Assembly: GCA_964407695.1 (NCBI GenBank)
Contig: CAYOWQ010000002.1
Coordinates: 186,001 to 250,000 of the forward strand
DNA: 64,000 nucleotides
Source of the DNA: CAYOWQ01 sp964407695
GTDB taxonomy: Bacteria > Planctomycetota > Phycisphaerae > Phycisphaerales > SM1A02
Direction: 5' to 3'
Part shown: positions 53,376 to 61,984 of the stretch, in pieces
Position numbering within the stretch: position 1 is the stretch's first letter
Layout of the letters: every line of letters begins with the position of its first letter
The notes under the pieces: model-generated
Databases searched by the model: none
Seen by the model: the letters and a program-made list of their open reading frames with translations, nothing else
What the model was told of the DNA's origin: nothing
Program-made: the position numbers and the translations under genes

Positions 53376-54134
53376 TGCGCCCGATTCATTCCTGCCTGAA
53401 TCTGGACGGCTGGAAATGGCCTCATCGCGATCATCGCCCAGTTCGCGGCGACCGGCACTCTCCCGACGGGGATCCGAATCGGGGGGCCGCCCGGCGGATC
53501 GGCCCGCGCCCTGAATCGGTGAGTGATCGCCGAGTCGATGGGATGCTCCACGCTGGTGAAGCGGTGAATCGTCGGGCAGGGCATCGGCGGCCCGCCCGGA
53601 GGTGCGGGATTCGAAGCCACTGGGATTGCCAGCGCTGGAGTCGCGGCCGCGAAAATCCGTCGGGTTTCCGGAGGGGGTGCATGGAATCTTGGCTGGGGGT
53701 TGGCTCATGGGGGATGGCCTCGGGGACCGCGTTTCGGGGTGCGGGCGTCGATCAGCCCACCAGTCGGCCCATGGGATGAGAGGCGTGATTCCCATGAGCC
53801 GACGATGCGCTTCCACAACCCCATTGTCTCATGCACGGGTGATGAACGGATGAGATGGGGGTGAACCTCGGCTCATGGCAAACTGGGGAAGCTGGCTGCA
53901 TAGCGCCGGGCACCTCGTGCGGCGGAGGGCGGGTCAGGTTCATCGGATTTGAGCGTGAAATTCAGCAGCTTCGACGAGAGTTGCAGGCACACCGGCGGCG
54001 ACGACCGCAATGTGAAATCGCTTTCAGTGGCGGTTCACCAGGCGTGCATGGTGGGGCTGAACGATTGCGGTACATGATGATCTCTGCCGGTACTTCTGCA
54101 CCCCGCAGACTCATCCCCAACATAGGAGTTCCCC
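53376..54134. other. Likely non-coding region with nested inverted repeats
   Basis: About 760 bases between the copper-storage-like gene and the small membrane-protein gene. Nearest the first gene is an open but low-complexity frame (possible N-terminal extension). A nested hairpin occupies 53792-53878. A ribosome site AGGAG lies just before the ATG at 54135. No other gene was recognised. Confidence 0.45.
53792..53878. repeat. Nested inverted repeats, possible structured RNA
   Basis: Outer arms CCATGAGCCGA (53792-53802) and TCGGCTCATGG (53868-53878) are perfect 11-bp complements. Inside them CCCCAT-TGT-CTCAT pairs with ATGAGATGGGG around a 17-nt loop, leaving a 3-nt bulge. The two coaxial stems give an 87-nt folded element. 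Confidence 0.55.
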
Positions 54135-54641
54135 ATGAACCGGCCTGAACCAGACCTGGTCGTTCGACCGCACCCCCTCGCCAACGAGATGACGGATGCA
54201 TCGTTTGACCCCGCCACGGAGGAGATCGAGGCTGATCGCGCTTCGGTCCTTCCCCGCGCGGAGCGGAGGATCGCCTGGCGCGGGGCGTGGTGGGTGGGCG
54301 GGTTCCTCGTGCTGGCGCTCATCGTGGGCGTGGTTCTCTTTCCCCAGCCCGAGATCTACGTGGCGGGAGTGGCCTTCATCCTCCTTTATGGGCTGGTCCT
54401 GATCTCGCCCGTCATCCTGGCCGACGCCACCAAGGTGGCCCAGGATGAAGCGATCAAGGCGGCTCGCCGACCCCCGAGCCCTCCCCGGGCCCCAGACTCC
54501 GCCCCGCCGTCAAGGCAGGGCAGACTTTCACTGCACGAGGACCCCGCGACGGTGCATCGCCCCACCCTGAGGAACCGGCGGGTGAACCCTGACGTAACCC
54601 CGCCCACCCCGGCTTCCGGATTGAGTGGGCCAACGGGCTGA
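54135..54641 (+). CDS. Small two-helix membrane protein, unknown function
   Basis: A 168-residue protein with an acidic cytoplasmic N-terminus, two close membrane helices (about 51-68 and 74-94, GGFLVLALIVGVVLF and AGVAFILLYGLVLISPVIL) and a long Pro/Arg-rich cytoplasmic tail. AGGAG sits 6-8 nt before the ATG, so the start is well supported. No known family was recognised. The C-terminal low-complexity tail is GC-rich and may be disordered. The next gene, a secreted dockerin protein, starts 114 nt later. Confidence 0.7.
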   Translation: MNRPEPDLVVRPHPLANEMTDASFDPATEEIEADRASVLPRAERRIAWRGAWWVGGFLVLALIVGVVLFPQPEIYVAGVAFILLYGLVLISPVILADATKVAQDEAIKAARRPPSPPRAPDSAPPSRQGRLSLHEDPATVHRPTLRNRRVNPDVTPPTPASGLSGPTG

Positions 54642-54755
54642 TGGGAGAATTCTCCGGGCAGCGCGGATGCGGAATGCGCATCTTCCATGGCCGATGCCCG
54701 GGCAGCCGCCGCCTCGACCGACCGAACCTGCCCCTCGCCCTCAAAAGAAGGATTC

Positions 54756-55859
54756 ATGATGTTGCCACACACCGACACGTTCCCGGGCACACTCAAGCCC
54801 TTCGTGGCCGCGGGCGCAGCCCTGGGCCTGATGGTTGCGCTGGGCGTTGCGCCCGCCGATGCCGGTTTCACCGTCGGGGTCATGCCCGTGCCGGGCGGGT
54901 ACGTGCAGTCTGCGGCTGCGCCGATCTCGTTCGGACCGGCCCTGGGCGCTGACCTCTTCCTCGGCTATGCCCCCCCCTCCGACACCGAAGAAGCATCCTT
55001 TACCGACCCGACGGGTTCGGGCCAATCCGCCTCGGCGTCGGCGTCGTTTTCCGGGCCCGCGGGCCACGGCACCGCCACCAATAACGCCACGGGAACCGCT
55101 CGGCTCGGCCAGTTCGGCGGGTCGGCGTTCAACATGTCGCCCAACGAGGCGCTGTTTTCTTCCGGCGCTACCACCGGCGGTTGGGCCGAGCAGTTCACCA
55201 TCACCAGCCCGGGCCACGCGGGTGAGAGCGGCTACTTCGTGTTCACGGTGGACATCGCGGGTTCGCTCGCGGCCACCGGCGCCACCGGATCGTCCTTGTT
55301 TGAGGTCACGGTGTTCAAGGATGCCGCCAACCTGCTGAAGAATTCGTTCTTTGATGCGGGCGCATCCGACGTGGTGGGCACCTCCATGCAGTACGCGCGC
55401 TGGGGTGTGGCGACGTATTCGCACTTTGAATCCGACTCGAAGACGGTCGCCGACACCGTCACCTTCAGCGTGCCCTTCACCTTCGGCACACCCTTTACGG
55501 TGGAACTCATCGGCAAAGTGACGGCGGGCATGCGCTCGTCGGGCTTCGTGGATGGCTTCGGCACCGGCACCACCGACTTTCCCACGGGCATGACCTGGGG
55601 CGGCGTCTCCGGGGTGTACCTTGACACCCTGGCCCCGGTCGGCGAGTTCACGATTGATTCCGGCAGCGGCGTCAATTGGATGGACCCGTTTGAACCGGGG
55701 CCGACCGGCAGCCCCGCCGATCTGAACGGCGACGGCGTGGTTGATGGTGCGGACCTGGGTTTGCTGCTCAGCGCGTGGGGCACCCCGGATGGCGATGTCA
55801 ACGGCGATGGCACCACGGATGGGGCGGACCTCGGCCTGTTGCTGGGCGACTGGGGCTGA
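54756..55859 (+). CDS. Secreted dockerin-tailed protein (beta-sandwich, unknown function)
   Basis: A 367-residue exported protein. AAGGA lies just before two adjacent ATGs at 54756 and 54759; either could be used. The signal peptide runs to about residue 36 (ending ADAG). The body is rich in Gly/Ser/Thr strands (PISFGPALGADLFLGYAPP, FTITSPGHAGESGYFVFTVD, VTFSVPFTFGTPFTVELIGK), a plan seen in PEP-CTERM-type exported proteins, but the C-terminus instead carries DLNGDGVVDGADLGLLL and DVNGDGTTDGADLGLLL. No catalytic motif was seen. It is the sixth dockerin-like protein in the window. Confidence 0.8.
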   Translation: MMLPHTDTFPGTLKPFVAAGAALGLMVALGVAPADAGFTVGVMPVPGGYVQSAAAPISFGPALGADLFLGYAPPSDTEEASFTDPTGSGQSASASASFSGPAGHGTATNNATGTARLGQFGGSAFNMSPNEALFSSGATTGGWAEQFTITSPGHAGESGYFVFTVDIAGSLAATGATGSSLFEVTVFKDAANLLKNSFFDAGASDVVGTSMQYARWGVATYSHFESDSKTVADTVTFSVPFTFGTPFTVELIGKVTAGMRSSGFVDGFGTGTTDFPTGMTWGGVSGVYLDTLAPVGEFTIDSGSGVNWMDPFEPGPTGSPADLNGDGVVDGADLGLLLSAWGTPDGDVNGDGTTDGADLGLLLGDWG

Positions 55860-55970
55860 TCAGCGCTGGTGGTGTCACCGATGGCCCACGGCGAAGAACG
55901 GATCGCCGCCGCTGCAGCACTGTTGGATGGCGATCGCGCGGGATTGGCCAAGTCGGGGGATAATGGTTGC

Positions 55971-57512
55971 ATGCCCCACCATCCAAGCGCTGACACCGAT
56001 GCCCCTGCCGCCCGCGCTGAATCAGCGCCCGCGGCCATTGTCTGGGACTACAGCCCCGCGCCCGAGACCACCAAGGTTGCCATCGCCGATCGCTACGAGC
56101 TGTTCATCGAGGGCAGGTTCGTGGCCCCGAAATCGAAGAAGCACTTCGAGACGATCAACCCGGCGACCGAGGGGGTGCTGAGCGAGATCGCCGCTGCCGG
56201 CAAGGCCGATGTGGATGCTGCGGTGAAGTCAGCGCGAAAGGCGCTGCCCGCATGGCGAAAGTTGAAAGCAACCGAACGGGCCAAGTATCTCTTCCGAATC
56301 GCCCGGCGGATTCAGGAGCGGGCGCGGGAGCTGGCGGTGCTGGAGACGATGGATGGGGGCAAGCCGATCAAGGAGTCGCGCGATGTGGACCTGCCCCTGG
56401 TCGCCCAGCACTTCTTCTATCACGCGGGCTGGTGCGACAAGTTGAAATATGCGCTGCCGGGGGTGGCGACCCCTGCGCCGGTCGGGGTGTGCGGACAGAT
56501 CATTCCCTGGAACTTCCCGCTGTTGATGGCCGCGTGGAAGCTGGCGCCAGCGCTGGCGTGCGGGAACACCTGTGTCTTGAAACCGGCGGAGACAACATCG
56601 CTCACCGCGCTGCGGCTGGCGGAGATTTTTCAGGAGGTGGAGCTGCCGCCGGGGGTGGTGAACATCGTGACGGGTGCGGGCGAGACCGGCAAAGCGGTGG
56701 TGGAGCACCCGGATATCGACAAGATCGCCTTCACCGGCTCAACCGAGGTGGGCAAGTGGATCGCGAAGTCGGTGGCGGAGGACCCCCGCAAGGCCAGCGC
56801 TGGCGCTGGACCGGGAAGGACCAAGCGGCTCACGCTGGAACTGGGCGGCAAGAGCGCCAACATCATCTTCGCCGACGCCGCCATCGATCAGGCGGTGGAA
56901 GGGATTGTGCAGGCAATTTATTTCAACCAGGGCCACGTGTGCTGCGCGGGGTCGAGGCTGCTGGTGGAAGAGTCCATTCTCGACGAAGTGGCGGAGAAAC
57001 TGGCCCATCGCCTGAAGAGCCTCCGAGTCGGCGACCCGCTCGACAAGAACACCGATGTGGGGGCGATCAACTCCAAGGCCCAACTGGAGAAGATCAACGA
57101 GTACCTCGCGTTGGGCGAGCGCGAAGGGGCGAAGCGCCATGAAGTCAACGGCTCAGCACTGCCCGCGAAGGGCTACTGGTGTCGGCCATGCTTCTTCACC
57201 AACGTGCAGCCGTCCGACCGGATCGCCCGCGAGGAGATCTTCGGCCCGGTGCTGGCGGTGATGAGCTTCCGCACGCCCTCTGAAGCGGTGGAGCGGGCCA
57301 ACAACACACCGTATGGCCTGTCGGCGGGTGTCTGGAGCGCGCGAGGGTCGAAGGCTCTGGAGATCGCCCAACAGTTGAAGGCCGGCGTGGTCTGGTGCAA
57401 CACGTTCAACCGCTTCGACCCTGCCAGCCCCTTCGGCGGCTTCAAGGAAAGCGGCTTCGGCCGCGAGGGTGGTGTGCACGGGTTGCGGACGTATCTGGGG
57501 AATTCGGATTGA
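55971..57512 (+). CDS. NAD(P)-dependent aldehyde dehydrogenase
   Basis: A 513-residue cytoplasmic aldehyde dehydrogenase. Landmarks are IIPWNFPLLMAAWKLAPALA (cofactor site), AFTGSTEVGKWIA, the general base in LELGGKSANIIFADA, the catalytic cysteine in FNQGHVCCAGSRLLVEE (a Cys-Cys pair), and NPYGL-equivalent NTPYGLSAGVW plus PFGGFKESGFGREGG. Start at ATG 55971 removes an unsupported N-terminal extension. An additional ASAGAGPGRTKR loop sits before the general base. Downstream lie a peroxiredoxin and a truncated homologue, so it may act on an aldehyde formed under oxidative stress or in sugar breakdown; the substrate is unknown. Confidence 0.94.
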   Translation: MPHHPSADTDAPAARAESAPAAIVWDYSPAPETTKVAIADRYELFIEGRFVAPKSKKHFETINPATEGVLSEIAAAGKADVDAAVKSARKALPAWRKLKATERAKYLFRIARRIQERARELAVLETMDGGKPIKESRDVDLPLVAQHFFYHAGWCDKLKYALPGVATPAPVGVCGQIIPWNFPLLMAAWKLAPALACGNTCVLKPAETTSLTALRLAEIFQEVELPPGVVNIVTGAGETGKAVVEHPDIDKIAFTGSTEVGKWIAKSVAEDPRKASAGAGPGRTKRLTLELGGKSANIIFADAAIDQAVEGIVQAIYFNQGHVCCAGSRLLVEESILDEVAEKLAHRLKSLRVGDPLDKNTDVGAINSKAQLEKINEYLALGEREGAKRHEVNGSALPAKGYWCRPCFFTNVQPSDRIAREEIFGPVLAVMSFRTPSEAVERANNTPYGLSAGVWSARGSKALEIAQQLKAGVVWCNTFNRFDPASPFGGFKESGFGREGGVHGLRTYLGNSD

Positions 57513-57513
57513 A

Positions 57514-57543
57514 CCACAAAGGCACAGAGGGCACAGAGACAGC
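57514..57543. repeat. Short CACAGAG-type repeat
   Basis: Immediately after the ALDH stop, ACCACAAAGGCACAGAGG and a second CACAGAG copy form a short degenerate tandem. The motif resembles the AGAGAC octamers after groES and could be a half-element of that kind. Confidence 0.45.
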
Positions 57544-57605
57544 CATGCTGGACAAGACCGGCGGTCGCCACGGACCTCCAACTGCCGTCTGGAGCGGATC
57601 CTGCC

Positions 57606-58208
57606 ATGACTGACCCGTCGCCGTATGTGCTGCCTGAAGGGCTGCCGGTGCCGATGGATGATGGCGCTGCCGATCATCTGACGGGCGCTGCGCTGCCCAA
57701 CCTGGCGCTCGAGGCCACCGACGGCTCGATGGTGAACCTGCGCACGCTGGGCGAGTCGGTGCTGTTCTTCTTTCCCCGCACGGGTGTGCCGGGCGAGCCG
57801 CCCAACACGGGTTTCAACGGCGAGGAGTGGGAGACGATTCCGGGGGCGCGGGGGTGCACACCGCAATCGTGCGGCTTCCGCGATGCGTATGGCGAGTTCC
57901 GCGGCATGGGTGTGGAAGTCTTCGGCGTCTCCACCAGCACCAGCACGCATCAGCGCGAGTTCGTGGCCCGAACCGGCTGCGGCTATCGGATGCTGTCGGA
58001 TGCGCGTCTGGCCTTGGCGACGGCGATGAGGCTGCCGACGTTTGATTTTCCCGTGGAGTCGGGCGGGCCGAATCAGCTCTTCAAGCGCATGGCGTGGTAC
58101 GTGACCCCCGATGTCGCGGGAACCAATGTCATTCGAAAGGTGTGGTATCCCGTGTTTCCGCCCGACCACAACGCCGAGGTGGTTCTGGCGTGGTTGCGGG
58201 CGAGGTGA
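57606..58208 (+). CDS. Peroxiredoxin, BCP/PrxQ-like
   Basis: A 200-residue thiol peroxidase. The AhpC/TSA fold is visible from LPNLALEATDGSMVNLRTL, SVLFFFPRTGVPGEPP, and GARGCTPQSCGFRDAYGEF, where the first cysteine is the peroxidatic one and the second, five residues later, the likely resolving one as in PrxQ. GVEVFGVSTSTSTHQREFV and PTFDFP complete the core. It is placed between two aldehyde dehydrogenase-like genes on the same strand and may protect their thiols or remove peroxides formed by the pathway. The partner reductant is unknown. Confidence 0.88.
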   Translation: MTDPSPYVLPEGLPVPMDDGAADHLTGAALPNLALEATDGSMVNLRTLGESVLFFFPRTGVPGEPPNTGFNGEEWETIPGARGCTPQSCGFRDAYGEFRGMGVEVFGVSTSTSTHQREFVARTGCGYRMLSDARLALATAMRLPTFDFPVESGGPNQLFKRMAWYVTPDVAGTNVIRKVWYPVFPPDHNAEVVLAWLRAR

Positions 58209-58253
58209 AATTCCAATGGCTGGTTTGATGGTGCCTATCAAGAGGATGTCGTG

Positions 58254-59162
58254 ATGAACTCACTCAACGTGCTCAAGACCTACAAGCTCTTCATCAACGG
58301 GTTGTTTCCGCGCACCGAGAGCGGGCGATCGACGTTGTTCAAGTCTGCCGGCGCCCCGGTGGCTCACTTGTGCAAGGCGTCGCGGAAGGATCTCCGGGAG
58401 GCAGTCGAGGCTGCGCGGACAGCACAGCCGAAATGGGCCCTGGCCACCGCCTACAACCGCGGGCAGGTGCTCTATCGCATGGCGGAGATGGTGGAGGGCC
58501 GGCGGGCGGAGTTCGTCGAATCGCTTGCACTCGCGGCCGGCCCGAAGCCGCGCACCGCGAAGTCCCGTGCGATGAAGGCCAAGCGTGGTGTCGGCCCGGC
58601 GGAAGAGGTCTCTGAGGCCATCGACCGGCTGGTGTGGTATGCGGGCTGGGCCGACAAGTTCGCGCAGGTGCTGGGCTGCCGCAATCCGGTGGCGGGTCCC
58701 TACTACAACTTCTCAACACCCGAGCCGATGGGGGTGGTGGCGGTCGTAGCGCCCGATGCGCCGGCCCTGCTGGGACTCGTCAACCTGCTGGGCGCGGTCA
58801 TCGTTTCAGGCAATGCGGCGGTGGCCTTGGCCTCGGAGCACAATCCGATTCCCGCGTGCCTCCTGGGCGAAGTCTGCGCCACATCTGATGTACCCGCCGG
58901 CGTGGTGAACATCCTGACCGGTGAGCGGGCGGAACTCATCGACCACATTTCCTCGCATCGAGAGATCACTGGCGTGGCCGCGGTGGAAGTTTCGGCCACG
59001 GAGGCGACGACGCTGCGGTTGGGCGCTGCCGAGAATCTGAAGCGGATCAATATCTTCGATTGGGATGCTGTGGCATGGATGGATGCCGAGGCGAGCGGAT
59101 CGCCGAACGTCATCGAGCGATTCACAGAGATCAAGACGATCTGGCATCCCAGCGCTGTCTAG
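58254..59162 (+). CDS. Truncated aldehyde dehydrogenase-like protein, no catalytic cysteine
   Basis: A 302-residue protein matching only the NAD-binding half of the ALDH superfamily: LFINGLFPRTESGRS, YNRGQVLYRMAEMVEGRRAEF, VWYAGWADKFAQVLG and GVVAVVAPDAPALLGLVNLL with VSGNAAVALASE. The catalytic domain with the cysteine is missing and the C-terminus is a different short sequence. AGAGGA lies 7 nt before ATG 58254, and the frame is clean, so it is a real shortened gene, not an obvious frameshift. Pairs of full and shortened ALDHs occur in deoxyribose-type operons of several phyla; here a regulatory or structural partner role is inferred. Confidence 0.85.
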   Translation: MNSLNVLKTYKLFINGLFPRTESGRSTLFKSAGAPVAHLCKASRKDLREAVEAARTAQPKWALATAYNRGQVLYRMAEMVEGRRAEFVESLALAAGPKPRTAKSRAMKAKRGVGPAEEVSEAIDRLVWYAGWADKFAQVLGCRNPVAGPYYNFSTPEPMGVVAVVAPDAPALLGLVNLLGAVIVSGNAAVALASEHNPIPACLLGEVCATSDVPAGVVNILTGERAELIDHISSHREITGVAAVEVSATEATTLRLGAAENLKRINIFDWDAVAWMDAEASGSPNVIERFTEIKTIWHPSAV

Positions 59163-59171
59163 GAGCAGGCG

Positions 59172-59564
59172 ATGAAGCACAAGACCTGGTTTCGGCTGGT
59201 GATCAAGGCGATTGGGGTGGCGTGCCTCGCATGGGGCATCCCTGAATTCCTGGCCATGTCAGCGTATTCGATTATTCAGATCCTTGATCCCAACCGATTC
59301 ATGGCGCCGTTGGGTTGGTTTGGGATTTATGTTTCGAAGCCTCTGCTCCTCACTCTTTGCGGGCTCCTCCTTTTCTTCAAACCCAATTGGATCGTCAACA
59401 TGGCGATCCCTTCCAATCGTCCCTATTGCCCCGAGTGCGGGTACGACGTGTCAAAGGCCTCGGGAACAATCTGCCCCGAATGCGGCGTCGTGCTGCCCGC
59501 TCAGAGTCCCTTTTTCGCTGAGACCGCCAGCGCTGCCGCCGACGCCGACAGGGCTTCAACATAG
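59172..59564 (+). CDS. Small membrane protein with C-terminal zinc ribbon
   Basis: A 130-residue protein with two membrane helices (about 10-30 and 48-70) followed by a zinc ribbon (CPECGYDVSKASGTICPECG, four cysteines). Membrane proteins with this CPECGYD-type ribbon are abundant and uncharacterised in Planctomycetota. AGGAG lies 7 nt before the ATG. Its 3' end overlaps the convergent rnpA gene by 64 nt, so one of the two may be shorter than drawn; the ribbon lies before the overlap. Confidence 0.78.
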   Translation: MKHKTWFRLVIKAIGVACLAWGIPEFLAMSAYSIIQILDPNRFMAPLGWFGIYVSKPLLLTLCGLLLFFKPNWIVNMAIPSNRPYCPECGYDVSKASGTICPECGVVLPAQSPFFAETASAAADADRAST

Positions 59565-59872
59565 TCGACGAGCTCGAGCGTGCGATGGGGACGAACGACC
59601 ACGACGAGGTCTATTCCCGGTGGAAGAGAGTGCTGGCTCAGCCGAAACGCCTCCCGCAGCAGCCGCTTGATGCGGTTGCGTGCCACCGCGGTGCCGACCC
59701 GCCGCGAGACGGAGAGTCCCAGGCGCGAATGGGCCAGACCGTTGGCCTTGCCATACACCAGGAGCGGCCCGCTGGAGCGGCGAATCTGAGCGGCGTACAC
59801 CGCGCCAAAGGCCCGGCGACCGGAGAGTCGCATCGAGGCGGGAAACGTCAATCGGCGGGCAGATTCGGCCAC
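59501..59872 (-). CDS. rnpA: Ribonuclease P protein component
   Basis: The small protein subunit that helps the RNase P RNA mature tRNA 5' ends. Landmarks are RLSGRRAFGAVYAAQ, LGLSVSRRVGTAVARNR and the RNR motif within ARNRIKRLLREAFR, with DLVVVVRPH near the C-terminus. The product is about 123 residues from GTG 59872; an upstream TTG at 59917 would add 15 residues. It is not next to rpmH or dnaA, unlike in most bacteria. It overlaps the zinc-ribbon gene tail to tail. Confidence 0.9.
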   Translation of the reverse strand: MAESARRLTFPASMRLSGRRAFGAVYAAQIRRSSGPLLVYGKANGLAHSRLGLSVSRRVGTAVARNRIKRLLREAFRLSQHSLPPGIDLVVVVRPHRTLELVDYVEALSASAAALAVSAKKGL

Positions 59873-59935
59873 GGAAGGCGCATCGTCGCAGATTCGCGCT
59901 CCTCCCGCGAGCGCCAAGGCACCGACAGGAACCGA

Positions 59936-61759
59936 TCAGTCGCGTTCCAATTCGGTCTGGTATCGGCGCATAAGTCGGGATCGAGCGACAATGCCCGCGG
60001 GCTTCCTGCCGTCGGTCACCACCAGGCAATGCACATCGTGCTCGCTGAATCGATCGAGCACCAGATCAAGCGGCTCGTCCATCGCCACGGTGGGCAGGTC
60101 TCGACGCACGAGGTCGGCCACTTGCAGGAGGGGCAACGCCTCGCGATAGACCAAGGCCGAACGCAGATCAACCCCGGTCACCATGCCGAGGTAGTCGCCG
60201 ACGTCGTCGACAACGACGAAATCGCCGGCCCCGGTCTGCTCGGTCAGTTCGAGCAGCCGCGTGGCCGGGTCGCCACGCTTGACGGTGATCGGTTGAAGCA
60301 GGGAGACATCGCGAACGGTCATGCGCCGAAGCACGGTGAGATCGCCCATCGAACCCAGGCGGACGCCCAGCGATGAGAGTTTGACGGTGTAGATACTGTC
60401 CTTGAAGAGCAGCCGCCCCACCACCGTCGAGATCACCGCCGCCAGCATGATCGGCAGAATGATGTCGTAGATCCGAGTGACCTCATACACGATGAGGATT
60501 CCGGTCATCGGCGCATGCGTGGTGGCCGCGACCATCGCCGCCATGCCCACGAGGGCATAATGGGCCGGGGAGGCGCTGGGAAACCAGCCGAGGCCTGCGA
60601 CAAGGTGACCAAAAGCAGCCCCGACCGCCGCCCCCAGAACCAGAGCAGGCGCGAAGAGACCGCCCGAACCGCCCGAACCGAGCGTGATGCTGGTCGCCAG
60701 CACTTTAACCACGGCCAGTAGCGCCAGGACTCCGGCAAGTGCCCAGACTGGGCGAAAACTGCCATCGGCCATCGTGTAGGTGCCGGGCGAAAGCAGTCGT
60801 TCAATCACCGGATACCCGGTGCCGTAGAACGGGGGAAGGATCTCTGAAAAACTCCCTGTAACCAGGTACAGGAGTCCGAGTAGGCCGAGTACCGCCCCGC
60901 CGATCCCCGGCTTGATGATGGGGTGAATCTTGAGCCTGGAGAATCGTTCTTCAAACGCGACGAGGACCCGGATGAAGGCCACGCTGGCGAGGCCGCACAC
61001 GACACCCAGCATGACGTAGTTGGGCGTCTGAATGACGGTGAACCGGTCGCCGACATTATGGAAGAAACCTGGACCGATACCGAAGAGCGGACGGCTGTTC
61101 TGCAGCACGGTCTGCGTGGTGGCGGCGGATATGACCGAAGAAATCACGATGGGTGTGAAGGTGCGCAGCGAGAAGTCGCGCAGCAGCACCTCGAGCACGA
61201 AAAAGATCCCGGCGATGGGTGCGTTGAAGACGCTTGAAATTCCCGCGGCCGCAGCGCATCCAAGGAGCGTGGCCCGGGTCTGAGGATTGGCGCGCAGCCA
61301 GTCGGCCAGCGAAGCGCCGATCGCTGATCCGATGGTCACGATGGGCCCTTCGGGGCCGGCCGAACCTCCGGAACCGATGGTCAGCGATGAGGAGAGCCAC
61401 TTCGAAAGCGCCATTTTCAATGGCAAGCGCGACTGCTGGCGGTGAATGGCGTACATGACCGCGGAAACGCCAAGTCCCTTTGAACGCACGGGCAGAACAT
61501 GCACGATAGCCCCGGCGAGCAGACCTCCAACCACCGGCGCGAACACGATGACCGCCATCACCCAAAGGGTGGGATCGTGGGCGAAGCTCTCGGCCTTCTG
61601 CTCAACAAATCGCAGCGGAAGGATGAACGCCATCGCCACACCGGCCATCAGCAGGCCGATGAACGCGGCCACCAGTACCAGATACCAGTCGCGCGCAAGC
61701 CCCAGCCTTGTCATGAGCCGCAGCAGGAACTTTTGAGCGGAGGTGGCTGTGGAAGGCAT
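59936..61759 (-). CDS. ClC-type chloride channel/antiporter with CBS domains
   Basis: A 607-residue membrane protein with about 10-12 helices. Anion-pathway motifs are KGLGVSAVMYAI (equivalent to GSGIP), GSGGSAGPEGPIVTIGS with the gating glutamate in GPEGP, and GSGGSGGLFAPALVLGA (GGxFxP). A pair of CBS domains occupies the last 140 residues (MTVRDVSLLQPITVKRGDPA, VTGVDLRSALVYREALPL, VVTDGRKPAGIVARSRLMR), probably binding adenine nucleotides. Start ATG 61759 chosen over a longer frame. Ends 19-64 nt before rnpA on the same strand. Confidence 0.93.
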   Translation of the reverse strand: MPSTATSAQKFLLRLMTRLGLARDWYLVLVAAFIGLLMAGVAMAFILPLRFVEQKAESFAHDPTLWVMAVIVFAPVVGGLLAGAIVHVLPVRSKGLGVSAVMYAIHRQQSRLPLKMALSKWLSSSLTIGSGGSAGPEGPIVTIGSAIGASLADWLRANPQTRATLLGCAAAAGISSVFNAPIAGIFFVLEVLLRDFSLRTFTPIVISSVISAATTQTVLQNSRPLFGIGPGFFHNVGDRFTVIQTPNYVMLGVVCGLASVAFIRVLVAFEERFSRLKIHPIIKPGIGGAVLGLLGLLYLVTGSFSEILPPFYGTGYPVIERLLSPGTYTMADGSFRPVWALAGVLALLAVVKVLATSITLGSGGSGGLFAPALVLGAAVGAAFGHLVAGLGWFPSASPAHYALVGMAAMVAATTHAPMTGILIVYEVTRIYDIILPIMLAAVISTVVGRLLFKDSIYTVKLSSLGVRLGSMGDLTVLRRMTVRDVSLLQPITVKRGDPATRLLELTEQTGAGDFVVVDDVGDYLGMVTGVDLRSALVYREALPLLQVADLVRRDLPTVAMDEPLDLVLDRFSEHDVHCLVVTDGRKPAGIVARSRLMRRYQTELERD

Positions 61760-61984
61760 AGGCGGCGGGCGCCTGATTGGAGACCTGTGCACCGAGTTGG
61801 AGGCCAACCGACATCCTGCGCCTGCAGAAAAAGCCGGCCTGCTGCCTCACGAACGCAGAGCGCTCCGAGTATCGTTGCCGACGCTGATCTGTCAACACGC
61901 CGAATCCTGCAAGGTGTCCGGGCGCACTCTGACACCAAGAGGCCCCGGAATGAGGAGTCTCAGGCCTCGAATGAGAAGCGCTCC

